Positions 1 to 8,627 of a stretch of DNA of 35,360 nucleotides are shown here, one piece after another (the first letter of the stretch is position 1; each line of letters opens with the position of its first letter). The stretch is from assembly GCA_040394475.1 (NCBI GenBank), contig JBEBSD010000063.1, forward strand, positions 1 to 35,360. Direction: 5' to 3'. This stretch comes from JBEBSD01 sp040394475. GTDB lineage: Bacteria > Bacteroidota > Bacteroidia > Cytophagales > Spirosomataceae. The notes beneath the pieces are model-generated. The model ran no database searches. It was not told the origin of the DNA and saw only the letters and a list, made by a program, of their open reading frames with translations. Both the position numbers and the translations under genes were made by a program.

Positions 1-92
1 ATCAGCCGTCGATAATGCCACCATGATCTGTGTCTTCACAGACCATCCCGGTACCAGCCTGTAAACGGTCTGTGACGACACCGCCTACGCCA

Positions 93-127
93 GCCGATCT
101 CCGACTTCCGACAACTGATTCCCGGTA
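93..127. repeat. Short heptamer repeat block (about 5 units)
   Basis: Reading in sevens from 93 gives GCCGATC, TCCGACT, TCCGACA, ACTGATT and the decayed CCCGGTA. These follow the same pattern (xCYGAxx) as the longer array at 246-392. The block is separated from that array by about 120 bases without the pattern. Confidence 0.65.
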
Positions 128-245
128 CGCGTTGCGGGTGATGGTTCAATTACGTAACTTGGTTGCACAATTCGATAAAGCAATGGAAACAGCAGCCAGT
201 TTTTTAAGGCAAGGATATCCCAAACCTAAACCCACCTCACGCTAC

Positions 246-392
246 GCCGATCTCCGAAAGCCGATCTCCGACAGCCGAGTGCCGAAAACTGATCTCCGAC
301 AACCGATTTCCGAAAGCCGAAAACTGATCTCCGAAAGCTGAAAGCTGACAGCCGATTTCCGATTTCTGAAAGCCGACAGCCGCTAACCAATT
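246..392. repeat. Degenerate tandem heptamer array (21 units)
   Basis: From 246 the sequence divides without any indel into 21 consecutive 7-mers: GCCGATC, TCCGAAA, GCCGATC, TCCGACA, GCCGAGT, GCCGAAA, ACTGATC and so on, ending in the diverged GCCGCTA and ACCAATT. The shared core is xCYGAxx: position 2 is C, position 3 is C or T, and GA follows in nearly every unit. The array stops 6 bases before the ATG at 399. A 7-base period does not preserve reading frame, so the open frame running through it (30-341) is very unlikely to be a gene. Heptanucleotide tandem repeats (STRRs) are described in cyanobacteria. Whether this family is known in Bacteroidota I cannot tell from the sequence. Confidence 0.85.
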
Positions 393-398
393 CCCGTA

Positions 399-1298
399 AT
401 GACCCTATTTTTGAAATCCTGCTGGTTGTTTTTGTTGCTCCTGTGCCTGAATCCCTCCTACGGCCAGAAAAAAAAGAAGGACATCTTCGACCGGTCGAAC
501 CTGACGGCCTGGTGCGTGGTCCCCTTCGATGCCCGAAAAAGAAATCCCGAACAAAGGGCACAGATGCTGAATGATTTGAAAATCAATAAGCTGGCCTACG
601 ATTGGCGGCAGGAGCACATTCCCACTTTTGATGACGAGCTTAAGGCGTTGAACCGGCACCGGGTTACCTTGCAGGCATTCTGGATGGCCACCGATTATCA
701 CCCCGGGAATAATCCCGACATACAGGCCATCTTCGATTTTCTGGAACGGAATCAGGTAAAGACAGAGATCTGGTTGTTGCTGGGTACCGGCGGGGCCGAT
801 TTTGACGCACTCCCGCCAACCGAAAAAATAAAAAAGGCAGCGGAACCCATCCGGTATATTGCCAATCGTGCTGCCGGGCTGGGATGTAAGGTGGGGCTTT
901 ACAATCATGGCGGCTGGTTCGGGGAACCTGAAAACCAGATCAGCATTATCGAATACCTGAATTTACCCAATATCGGCATCGTTTACAACTTTCATCACGC
1001 CCGGCAGCACTACGAGCGGTTTCCGTCTTTTTATCCTAAAATGCTTCCCTATTTGCTCAGCGTCAATATCGCAGGGCTGAAAACCGGGGACCGGGAGCGT
1101 TTTTACCGGGTCGGACAAGGGGATTTGGAAAAGGACATGATCCGGATGGTATGGGAAAGCAGTTACAGCGGGCCGATAGGGATCATCAACCACGATACCG
1201 AAGAAGATGCCGCCGTAGGCTTACAAACAGAAATGGACGGATTAAAGCAGCTTCTTGACGCAATAGGCAACGGGAAGGCTGCGCGTTCGTATAAATAG
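399..1298 (+). CDS. Exported sugar phosphate isomerase/epimerase-like TIM-barrel protein
   Basis: This 299-residue protein begins with a signal peptide (hydrophobic residues 8-17, likely cleavage after residue 22 at SYG-Q), so it should act in the periplasm. The rest resembles the xylose-isomerase-like TIM barrel family (AP endonuclease 2 fold). Polar and histidine-bearing strand ends at LYNHGGW (167-173), the NFHH stretch (197-200) and INHD (263-266) sit where this family places metal or substrate ligands. The classical Glu/Asp/His/Glu metal set is not obvious, so the reaction is unassigned. It is the first gene of a same-strand run of exported sugar-active proteins, which supports a role in carbohydrate turnover. 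The ATG at 399 is only 6 bases after the heptamer array. Confidence 0.75.
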   Translation: MTLFLKSCWLFLLLLCLNPSYGQKKKKDIFDRSNLTAWCVVPFDARKRNPEQRAQMLNDLKINKLAYDWRQEHIPTFDDELKALNRHRVTLQAFWMATDYHPGNNPDIQAIFDFLERNQVKTEIWLLLGTGGADFDALPPTEKIKKAAEPIRYIANRAAGLGCKVGLYNHGGWFGEPENQISIIEYLNLPNIGIVYNFHHARQHYERFPSFYPKMLPYLLSVNIAGLKTGDRERFYRVGQGDLEKDMIRMVWESSYSGPIGIINHDTEEDAAVGLQTEMDGLKQLLDAIGNGKAARSYK

Positions 1299-1332
1299 GA
1301 CGAATTTCTGCCGGAGATGAAAATACTTTTTC

Positions 1333-1340
1333 TATATTTC
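1333..1340 (+). promoter_or_regulatory. Possible -7 element before the esterase gene
   Basis: TATATTTC differs from the Bacteroidota -7 consensus TAnnTTTG only at the last base and lies 19 bases before the ATG at 1360. I see no good TTG -33 element, so support is weak. Confidence 0.15.
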
Positions 1341-1359
1341 TCCCTAAAATCGAATCAGT

Positions 1360-2235
1360 ATGAGAACACTGCAAATGCTCATTGGAATGTTACTGGCGGT
1401 GAACTTCGCTTCTGGCCAGGGAGGAAGCCTTAAGGAAAGCCAGGTGCTCTCCAGCAAAACATTGGGCAAGGATGTTAAATACAGCATTTACCTGCCGCCG
1501 GGTTATGAAGCCGCCAACCGGAAGTATCCTGTCCTGTACCTGCTGCACGGCTATACGGACGATGAAACCGGGTGGACCCAGTTCGGAGAAGTGCAATCAA
1601 TTGCCGACAAAGCGATCGGCAGCTCGGAAGTTCCCGCCATGCTCATTGTAATGCCCGATGCAGGGGTGTCGTTTTATATGAATAGTGCGGATGGCAAGGT
1701 GAGCTATGAAGATTTTTTTATCCGCGAACTCATCCCGCACGTTGAAGCTACTTATCGTGCCAGGGCGAAAAAGGAGTTTCGTGCAGTTGCCGGGTTATCG
1801 ATGGGCGGCTACGGGACCCTGCTCTATAGCCTGAAACACCCCGATATGTTTGCGGCTGCAGCCCCGTTGAGCGCCGCGGTTTGGACAGATGATGAAATTG
1901 AAAAAATGCCGGACGACCGCTGGGATAGTTTTATGGGCCAGTTTTTTGAAAAAGGCCTGAAAGGGGCCGCGCGCCTTAACCAGCACTGGACGGAAAATGC
2001 CATCCTCCGTCTCGTGGAAAATACCGCCCTGGAGCAGTTGAAGACCGTACGTTTTTACATAGACTGCGGTGATGATGATTTTCTCATCAAAGGCAATATG
2101 GCCCTCCATTCGGCAATGATCGATAAACAGGTACCGCATGAGTTCCGGGTGCGGGACGGCGCCCATAATTGGACGTATTGGCGAACGGCCTTACCGGAAG
2201 TGCTGAAGTTTGTCGGACAAAGTTTTCACCGATAG
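1360..2235 (+). CDS. Secreted esterase (esterase D/feruloyl esterase-like alpha/beta hydrolase)
   Basis: The 291-residue protein has a signal peptide (about 1-19, ending SGQ) and a complete alpha/beta-hydrolase domain of the putative esterase family (PF00756). The oxyanion region is LLHGYTDDETGW (61-72). The nucleophile elbow is GLSMGG (145-150, Ser147). The acid is probably in CGDDDF (236-241) and the histidine is H269 in DGAHNW. All three catalytic positions are therefore present. The family hydrolyses ester bonds such as acetyl, feruloyl or other acyl groups on sugars. The substrate cannot be read from the sequence. It lies 61 bases after the TIM-barrel gene and just before a small secreted protein. 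Confidence 0.88.
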   Translation: MRTLQMLIGMLLAVNFASGQGGSLKESQVLSSKTLGKDVKYSIYLPPGYEAANRKYPVLYLLHGYTDDETGWTQFGEVQSIADKAIGSSEVPAMLIVMPDAGVSFYMNSADGKVSYEDFFIRELIPHVEATYRARAKKEFRAVAGLSMGGYGTLLYSLKHPDMFAAAAPLSAAVWTDDEIEKMPDDRWDSFMGQFFEKGLKGAARLNQHWTENAILRLVENTALEQLKTVRFYIDCGDDDFLIKGNMALHSAMIDKQVPHEFRVRDGAHNWTYWRTALPEVLKFVGQSFHR

Positions 2236-2257
2236 CCATTCGTTAGCGAAGTTTATT

Positions 2258-2716
2258 GTGCTCTATTACCTGCCTTTCATTGTGACCCTTCTGTTGGTTC
2301 CGGGGACAAGCTCTTTGGCACAGCAACCAACGGCATGGACAGAAAAGCTGTTCACTGCCTATTTCCAGGCGACACCCCGGAAAGCAATGGATGCCAACCC
2401 GTCTGCGTTTGCAAGTAACCCTAAAGAACTGGCTAAACTGAAACGCGATTCCGTGTTACTTTATAAAGGGATTGCGCTGCTGGCGGAAAATGAAACCGGG
2501 AAGGCGCTCATTCCACTTCGTAAGGCTGCTGCCGGTATGGAGCATGTCGTGTCGAATAACGCTGAATGGTACCTGGCGCTTTGCTACCTGCGTTTGAAAC
2601 AACTTGATCAGGCCGAATACAGGTTTCATTTAATTGCAGAAAAGGAGGTTCATCCGTTCCAGGACGACGCTGAAATGGTTTATCAGTATTTGTTGGGAAT
2701 GAGGGGGAGGAGGTAG
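2258..2716 (+). CDS. Small exported protein, TPR-like
   Basis: I do not recognise a specific family. The chosen GTG start at 2258 gives a clean signal peptide (LPFIVTLLLVPGTSSLAQ) and clears the upstream stop at 2235. A TTG at 2210 would add 16 residues and overlap the esterase gene by 26 bases. The mature part, about 130 residues, is helical and amphipathic. Its C-terminal half (ALCYLRLKQLDQAEYRF, then a second helix) resembles one or two tetratricopeptide-type helical hairpins, suggesting a periplasmic protein-protein interaction role. A lone TPR-like protein of this kind is common in Bacteroidota. No catalytic motif is visible. Confidence 0.6.
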   Translation: MLYYLPFIVTLLLVPGTSSLAQQPTAWTEKLFTAYFQATPRKAMDANPSAFASNPKELAKLKRDSVLLYKGIALLAENETGKALIPLRKAAAGMEHVVSNNAEWYLALCYLRLKQLDQAEYRFHLIAEKEVHPFQDDAEMVYQYLLGMRGRR

Positions 2717-2747
2717 GTTTCAGGTGAATTTGGTTTATAGTGTCGAA

Positions 2748-2755
2748 TATTTTTG
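2748..2755 (+). promoter_or_regulatory. Possible -7 promoter element (TATTTTTG)
   Basis: This matches TAnnTTTG exactly and ends 33 bases before the ATG at 2789. A TTG at 2730-2732 is only 15 bases upstream, shorter than the usual spacing of about 19-21, so the -33 part is doubtful. Confidence 0.3.
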
Positions 2756-2788
2756 TCCCCCTTCTATCTCAACCAAAAAACAAATTTC

Positions 2789-4078
2789 ATGAAACAAAAG
2801 ACGAAGTTACCCCATTGGGTTGGAATGTTGGTTTTCATCTTTATCGGAAATTCAGAACTGCAGGCCAGATCCTTTACAACGGATATCAACCCCAACCAGT
2901 TTAAAGGCACGGACACTGAACGGATTCACGCTGCCATTAAGGCGGCATCCGGAACAACCGATAAAGTGGTGATCGCTTTTAACGAGTCGCGGGGAAATAC
3001 CTTATGGAAAATAGACGAAGCTATCTTATTACCCTCCGGCATGACAGTCGTGCTGGATAACTGTACGGTTCAGTTGTCAGATCAATGCCGGGATAACCTG
3101 TTCCGTAGCGGAAACGCAGGAATTGGGGTCGCCGATCCGCAATGGAGTAAAGACATCAGCATTATCGGCGTCGGAAAAGCCACCCTGAAAGGAGCCGATA
3201 ATCCAAGGGCGACCGGGGACGGGGCCCGGAAGCTGACCCTGGACCCGGACATGGAACGCAGTAAAGGCAACTGGCGCGTCAGTTATGGCAGTGACGCCGC
3301 CCGCCCCGATGAAAAGCAAACCGGTGACTGGCGGAACATCATGGTGCTGATCGCCAAAGTAAAGGGGTTCCGGCTTCACAACGTAAACGTTGAAGACTCG
3401 CACGCATGGGCGATTAGTTTTGAACGGACCCACAACGCAGAAATATCAGCTATCCGCATTCACAATCCCGAAGAAATTACCGTTGGTAACCGGAAGGTAA
3501 AAGTTTTTAACAAGGACGGCATAGACTTGCGCCAGGGATGTAAGAATTTTCGCATCCATAATGTTTCAGGATTTACGGGAGATGATTTTATTGCATTGTC
3601 CAGCCTGGATACCAATCCGGCGGGTCATATTAATGGTACGCTCTCGTCGACCATGGTCACCATGAGCAAATGGAACGGACCGGAGGACGACATTGAACAG
3701 ATTTTTATCAGCAATATCACCTGTGAATCAATCTGCCGGGGAGTTGCCATCCGGGCGAGCGATAATGCCGGTATCCACCACGTATACATTGACGGGCTCG
3801 TCTCAAGGGAAATACCGGGAGACGGAGGACGCCATAACGCGCTCCTGTTGGGCGGAAAAGGCTATGGGAAAATGTCACAACCAGGAAAAATCAACACCAT
3901 TCAGGTGATGAATATTATGACTACGGGAGATGCGGCCATTATGATCGAAGCCCCGGTGGCAAATTGTCATTTTATGAATATCCTCTATTCGGGCCGGGCA
4001 GAACAGGTCATCCATTATGCCATGGACAAAAGGGAAATGGGTATCATTACGGAAACCAATCTGAAAAAAATCGATTGA
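2789..4078 (+). CDS. GH28/polygalacturonase-like right-handed beta-helix protein, exported
   Basis: The ATG at 2789 is preferred over an in-frame TTG at 2753 because it gives a direct signal peptide (hydrophobic core 11-20, ending around ELQARS) and sits downstream of a possible -7 element. The 429-residue protein has the repeating short beta-strand pattern of a pectin-lyase-type solenoid. Two GH28 motifs can be seen: NKDGID (241-246, like NTDG) and GDDFIAL (264-270, the catalytic Asp pair). RGVAIRAS (317-324) stands in the region of the RIK motif. The GHG motif of true polygalacturonases is not found, so activity on galacturonan is uncertain. It may act on another polysaccharide or be a lyase-like relative. 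The neighbouring esterase and oxidase genes fit extracellular glycan processing. Confidence 0.75.
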   Translation: MKQKTKLPHWVGMLVFIFIGNSELQARSFTTDINPNQFKGTDTERIHAAIKAASGTTDKVVIAFNESRGNTLWKIDEAILLPSGMTVVLDNCTVQLSDQCRDNLFRSGNAGIGVADPQWSKDISIIGVGKATLKGADNPRATGDGARKLTLDPDMERSKGNWRVSYGSDAARPDEKQTGDWRNIMVLIAKVKGFRLHNVNVEDSHAWAISFERTHNAEISAIRIHNPEEITVGNRKVKVFNKDGIDLRQGCKNFRIHNVSGFTGDDFIALSSLDTNPAGHINGTLSSTMVTMSKWNGPEDDIEQIFISNITCESICRGVAIRASDNAGIHHVYIDGLVSREIPGDGGRHNALLLGGKGYGKMSQPGKINTIQVMNIMTTGDAAIMIEAPVANCHFMNILYSGRAEQVIHYAMDKREMGIITETNLKKID

Positions 4079-4144
4079 TTCGGTGACCCATAGAGGTTTT
4101 ATGTAAACGGGTAGGTACACGGTTCCTGTTGCTTTTACTATACA

Positions 4145-7093
4145 ATGTATTTTAAACGTCGAAACAAACTCTTCCTGACCGGATTACTGGTATGCGGCGC
4201 CTTAGGCCTGCTTTTGACTGGCCTTCGTCCCACAATTGCCTCCGTTGAAGCCGATTCCTCCCGGTTGAAGAAAGCGCTGGAAAGTTTTCAGCTGGAACCC
4301 GGGTTATCCATTTCGCTGGTGGCGGCAGAACCTTTGGTAATCGATCCGGTGGCATTTGCCTTTGACGAGCAGCACCGGCTCTATGTAGTTGAGGATCGCG
4401 GCTATCCGGATCCTGTGGACGGTTCGGAAGCCCCCGCTGTAGGACGAATTGCTTTGTTGCAGGACACCGACGGGGATGGCAGCTATGATAAGCGATCGGA
4501 ATTCGTAACAGATCTTACCTACCCCAACGGTATTCTGCCCTGGAAAGGAGGGGTATTTGTTACCTGCGCTCCGCATGTCTACTATTTTAAAGATACCGAT
4601 GGCGACGGCGTTGCAGATATCCGGGATACGGTTCTGACGGGCTTCAATGCGAATCAAACTGCACAGATACGGGTAAGCCACCCGACGTTGGGATTGGACG
4701 GCTGGGTGTACCTCACCAGCGGGCTGAACAGCGGGAAGATTCGTTCCCCGCGATACCCGGACCGTCCGGAAGTTGCGTTTACTTCGGCGGACGGGAGGTT
4801 CCATCCGGAAACCCTGGAATTTCAGAGCACGGGAGGAAGAAGTCAGTTTGGACTCGCATTTGATCCTTTCGGGCGTCGCTTCGGTACCTCTAACCGGCAT
4901 CCGGTGATGCAGATGTTGCTGGAGCCCTGGCAGCTGAAACGCAATCCTTCCCTGTTATTCAGCGAGACCCACCGCAACATCTCGGATGTGGAAGCCGATG
5001 CCAGGGTGTTCCCCGTCAGCGGAGCGGTCACGACAGCCGAATTTATTCCCAAACTGATCGGGCTTTCCCATACCGGCACTTTTACTTCCGCCTGCGGGTT
5101 GCTGGTATTTAACGGCGGCGGCCTTACGCCGGCGCACCAGGGAAATGTTTTTATTTGTGAACCTGCTCAAAACCTTGTACAGCGACAGACCCTCCGCCCG
5201 GACGGTGTCAGTTTCCGGTCGGACCGGGTGAGCGATTCCAGTGAATTCCTGGCTTCCACTGACGAATGGTTCCGGCCGGTTTTCCTGCAACACGGGCCGG
5301 ATGGGGCTCTTTACCTGGCCGATATGTACCGAAAGGTGATCGATCATCCTTCTTATGTGCCTGAAGAAGCCCGGCATCTGCTGGATTTCGAAAGCGGGAA
5401 ACAGGATGGCAGAATCTATAGAATTGCGTCGGCATCGGCTGATCGGTCCTCCAAATTGCCGGCTCCCGGAAAGCAGTTGCCCGACGCACTGGCGTCAGGC
5501 AACGAGTGGACACGGGAGACGGCCTTCCGGTTAATGCTTCAGGACAAGGATAAGGAGCTTTCGGCTTCCTTGCGCCAGGTACTGATGACAGCGTCTTCAC
5601 CGGAAGGCAGGGCCAGGGCCTTGTGGTTACTCTTCCATTTCGGGACACTGGGGGCACAGGACCTGGAAAGAGCGGCAGCTGATCAAAGTGCCGGAGTACG
5701 GGAACAGGCGGTGAAAATAGCAGAGCTTCAGCTGTCGGCGGGAGGCGCCCTGCCGGAATGGCTGTTGCGAATGGACCCGGATCCCAGGGTGCGGTTTGTA
5801 ACGGCCCTGGCATTGGGAGAAAGCGCTGCCCCGGCGGTGACCGAAGCGCTGGCCGGGATTGCAGCAGCAGACGGTGCGGACAGCTGGAGCCGGAATGCGG
5901 TACTGAGTGGAATTGCAGGCCGCTTGCCTGTTTTTTTGAATACGTTCCGTCAGCAGAAAAAAATAGACCCGGTAGCTTATGCCGGCGTCATGCAGGACCT
6001 GGGAAGGCTATTTGGAAATGCGGCGACCATTGCAGAATGCAAAACATTGCTCGCACAGACACTGGAGGCGTCAGGCGGTGATGATTGGCGGATAGCCACG
6101 GTGTTGGGGCTGGCCGAAGGGGTGGCCCGCAGGCAGGAAGTGAAAGACGCCCCCCTCGTGTATCTGACGGCCGCAACACCCGCCGCTGCCAAACTGGAGG
6201 CCTTTATGAAAAAGGCCAATCAACGGGTACTGCAAACAGACCTGCCCCTGGCGGAACGAAAAAATGTCATTGCGCTGCTGGGATACGGCCGGTGGGAGGA
6301 GGTGAAAGGTACCCTTCGGCAACTGCTCGATAACAGCCATCCTGCCGAACTGCAGCTGGCTGCTATTGCGGCGCTGCGGCAAATGAAGCAGCCGGAGGGG
6401 GCCGCTTATCTGACCGACAGCGCGGTCTGGACGGCCTATACGCCGCAGGTGAAAAACGCAGCTATGGTGACCCTGGTCTCGGGCCCTGAATTTGTGAAGG
6501 TCCTGTTTGATGCACTGGAGCAAAAGGTGATTGGCGCTGCCGAGATTACTTCGAACGATCGTCAGCGATTGATGAAGCACAAGGATCCGGAGATCAGTAA
6601 AAAAGCGGCAGCCTATTTTGACGAACTTGAATCAGGCGGACGCATGAACGTGTACAAGAGCCTGCTCCCCCGCTTACAGGAGCCGGCGGATGCGAACAGG
6701 GGAAAAGAGGTCTTTGAAAGGAGCTGCTCGGCCTGTCACACCTTGGCTGGAGCTCCCGGGGGAAATGTAGGCCCTGATCTTACAGGAGTAAGGAACCAAC
6801 CGGCAGAGGCCCTTTTACTGCATATTATCGTGCCGAATTACGAAGTGTATCCGTCTTACCAGACCGTGACCCTGGAAACCCATGACGGGCGGACGCTGTC
6901 GGGCTGGCTGGTTGCGGAAACGGAACATTCGATCACGCTGAAAACAGCCTTTTCCACAGAGGAGGCTGTTCTGAGAAAACATATTAAGACCTTGTCCAAT
7001 CCCGGTGTCTCCCTGATGCCTGACGGGCTGGAGCAAACGATGACGGAACAGGAACTGCTGGATTTGATCCTGTATATAAAAAAAACAAGGTAA
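4145..7093 (+). CDS. PVC-type membrane-bound dehydrogenase: beta-propeller, HEAT repeats, cytochrome c
   Basis: This 982-residue exported protein matches the Pirellula/Verrucomicrobium-type dehydrogenases (TIGR02604 N-terminal and TIGR02603 heme-binding domains). A signal anchor at 9-27 is followed by an NHL/sorbosone-dehydrogenase-like propeller (about 45-430) with two calcium-loop-like DTDGDG motifs (107-112, 150-155). Alpha-helical HEAT-like repeats run from about 450 to 830. The C-terminal cytochrome domain has the heme site CSACH (861-865) and a probable axial Met in SLMPDG (M958). It should pass electrons from a periplasmic substrate, probably a sugar or alcohol, to the respiratory chain. 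The substrate is unknown for nearly the whole family. It sits 66 bases after the beta-helix gene and 53 before the ceramidase-like gene. Confidence 0.9.
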   Translation: MYFKRRNKLFLTGLLVCGALGLLLTGLRPTIASVEADSSRLKKALESFQLEPGLSISLVAAEPLVIDPVAFAFDEQHRLYVVEDRGYPDPVDGSEAPAVGRIALLQDTDGDGSYDKRSEFVTDLTYPNGILPWKGGVFVTCAPHVYYFKDTDGDGVADIRDTVLTGFNANQTAQIRVSHPTLGLDGWVYLTSGLNSGKIRSPRYPDRPEVAFTSADGRFHPETLEFQSTGGRSQFGLAFDPFGRRFGTSNRHPVMQMLLEPWQLKRNPSLLFSETHRNISDVEADARVFPVSGAVTTAEFIPKLIGLSHTGTFTSACGLLVFNGGGLTPAHQGNVFICEPAQNLVQRQTLRPDGVSFRSDRVSDSSEFLASTDEWFRPVFLQHGPDGALYLADMYRKVIDHPSYVPEEARHLLDFESGKQDGRIYRIASASADRSSKLPAPGKQLPDALASGNEWTRETAFRLMLQDKDKELSASLRQVLMTASSPEGRARALWLLFHFGTLGAQDLERAAADQSAGVREQAVKIAELQLSAGGALPEWLLRMDPDPRVRFVTALALGESAAPAVTEALAGIAAADGADSWSRNAVLSGIAGRLPVFLNTFRQQKKIDPVAYAGVMQDLGRLFGNAATIAECKTLLAQTLEASGGDDWRIATVLGLAEGVARRQEVKDAPLVYLTAATPAAAKLEAFMKKANQRVLQTDLPLAERKNVIALLGYGRWEEVKGTLRQLLDNSHPAELQLAAIAALRQMKQPEGAAYLTDSAVWTAYTPQVKNAAMVTLVSGPEFVKVLFDALEQKVIGAAEITSNDRQRLMKHKDPEISKKAAAYFDELESGGRMNVYKSLLPRLQEPADANRGKEVFERSCSACHTLAGAPGGNVGPDLTGVRNQPAEALLLHIIVPNYEVYPSYQTVTLETHDGRTLSGWLVAETEHSITLKTAFSTEEAVLRKHIKTLSNPGVSLMPDGLEQTMTEQELLDLILYIKKTR

Positions 7094-7146
7094 GGTGATT
7101 TCCCTGGCTCCGACACGGAATGATCCTGCCGCTATCCCAATCATAG

Positions 7147-8616
7147 ATGATGCAGCACGCAGGAAATGACTATTTCAAAAGAAGTTTGTTAGGTTGGTTG
7201 TTCGTAACGATAGCAGGTTGGTCCGGCGTCGGCTGGGCCCAGTCAGTCCCCGCACTCCGGGCCGGAGCCGCAGTCAGCGTCATTACACCGCCTATAGGGT
7301 ATAGCCTGAACGGGAATTTTCAGGATGTAAAAGCCAGGCATGTGCACGATGACACGCACGCCCGGGCGCTGGTAATCGATAACGGGGTTACGCAGCTGGC
7401 ATTTGTAGTGGCTGACCTGTGCATGGTATACCGGGAGATCGTCGACAAAGCAAAACAGCGTGCGCATGAATACACCGGTATTCCGGTAGCGAATATGATG
7501 ATGTCGGCTACCCATACCCATTCGGGAGGAACCGCCTGTAGTGTCTTTCAGAGTGATCCGGAACCTTTCTATCAGGATTTTCTGGCGGAACGTATGGCGG
7601 ATGCCCTTATCCGCGCCTATAACAACCTGGTGCCGGCGCAAGTCGGCTGGGGAACAGGCCATGAGCCGCATCAGGTATTTAACCGCCGCTGGCATATGAC
7701 ATCGGAGAAGGGGATGACCAATCCTTTCGGAGGTACAGATCAGGTACGGATGAACCCCGGGGTCGGGAATCCGGACCTGAAGGAACCGGCCGGGCCCACA
7801 GACCCGGAAGTGAATGTGTTGGCGGTCAGAACTTCAGCGGGAAAGCCTCTCGCAGTTATCGCAAATTATTCCCTGCATTATGTAGGAGGAACGGGGAACG
7901 GGGAGGTTTCTGCCGATTATTACGGTATGTTTGCTAACCGTGTCAAGGAACTGGCAGCCCCGGCCGATCGGGACCAACCGTTTGTAGCAATGATGTCGAA
8001 CGGGACCAGCGGTGATATTAATAACGTTGATTTTACCGGAAAAAGCTGGAAACCTGTCGGGTCGTACGCACAGATGAAACGGGTGGCCGATATCCTGGCC
8101 GCAGAAGTGTACGCGGTCACGCAGCGGATACAGTACCACGATTGGGTCCCGCTGGGAGCGGCTCAAACGGAAATCCGCCTGAACGTCCGGAAACCGGCAG
8201 CGGCCGACCTGGAGCGGGCCCGGGAGCTCCTTGCAAAGCATCCTGAAAAGCCGCTTAAGGACCGGGATGCTATTTATGCCAGGGAGTCGGTTTTGCTGAG
8301 CGACTACCCGGATCAGGTCCCTTTAGTGCTGCAGGCTTTTCGGATCGGGGACCTTGCCGTGCCGGCGATTCCTTGTGAGGTGTTTGTCGAAATCGGGCTG
8401 GAAATGAAGGAAAAAAGCCCTTTCAAGCCTACCTTTATCGTTTCCCTGGCAAACGGATACAACGGGTACCTGCCGACACCCCGCCACCATGCATTGGGAG
8501 GCTATGAAACGTGGAGGGCTCGCTCCAGCTACCTGGAGACCGAAGCCTCGCCGAAGATTACTGCAGCCTTGTACCCGCTTTTGGAAACGTTGCGCAAAAT
8601 TGGTGACAACCCTTAA
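7147..8616 (+). CDS. Neutral/alkaline ceramidase-like hydrolase, exported
   Basis: The 489-residue protein has a signal peptide (hydrophobic 14-30, ending WAQS) and the N-terminal neutral/alkaline non-lysosomal ceramidase domain (PF04734). Visible family motifs are the zinc site ATHTHSGG (121-128), NYSLHYVGG (240-248, second histidine region) and SNGTSGDINN (284-293), which aligns with the segment holding the catalytic serine in true ceramidases. It is shorter than full-length ceramidases and appears to lack their C-terminal Ig-like domain. That is usual for the many uncharacterised homologues that accompany sugar-catabolic genes in Bacteroidota and Planctomycetes, so ceramide is not a safe substrate call. 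Amidohydrolase activity on an N-acyl or lactam-type bond is plausible. The gene is followed after 11 bases by the DUF1080 gene, implying co-transcription. Confidence 0.85.
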   Translation: MMQHAGNDYFKRSLLGWLFVTIAGWSGVGWAQSVPALRAGAAVSVITPPIGYSLNGNFQDVKARHVHDDTHARALVIDNGVTQLAFVVADLCMVYREIVDKAKQRAHEYTGIPVANMMMSATHTHSGGTACSVFQSDPEPFYQDFLAERMADALIRAYNNLVPAQVGWGTGHEPHQVFNRRWHMTSEKGMTNPFGGTDQVRMNPGVGNPDLKEPAGPTDPEVNVLAVRTSAGKPLAVIANYSLHYVGGTGNGEVSADYYGMFANRVKELAAPADRDQPFVAMMSNGTSGDINNVDFTGKSWKPVGSYAQMKRVADILAAEVYAVTQRIQYHDWVPLGAAQTEIRLNVRKPAAADLERARELLAKHPEKPLKDRDAIYARESVLLSDYPDQVPLVLQAFRIGDLAVPAIPCEVFVEIGLEMKEKSPFKPTFIVSLANGYNGYLPTPRHHALGGYETWRARSSYLETEASPKITAALYPLLETLRKIGDNP

Positions 8617-8627
8617 CCTGAATAACC

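Larger units (their letters stand above)
1..398. other. Non-coding stretch with heptamer repeats
   Basis: Apart from the two heptamer blocks I see no gene I can support here. The open frame at 30-341 translates into low-complexity R/S/K/P sequence dictated by the repeat. Bases 130-240 show no repeat and no recognisable coding or RNA signal. An upstream gene may end just outside the window. Confidence 0.5.

Noticed and set aside
30..341. Open frame of 103 codons at the left edge
   Set aside because: Its C-terminal half is dictated by the 7-base repeat, the composition is low complexity, and no domain is recognisable.
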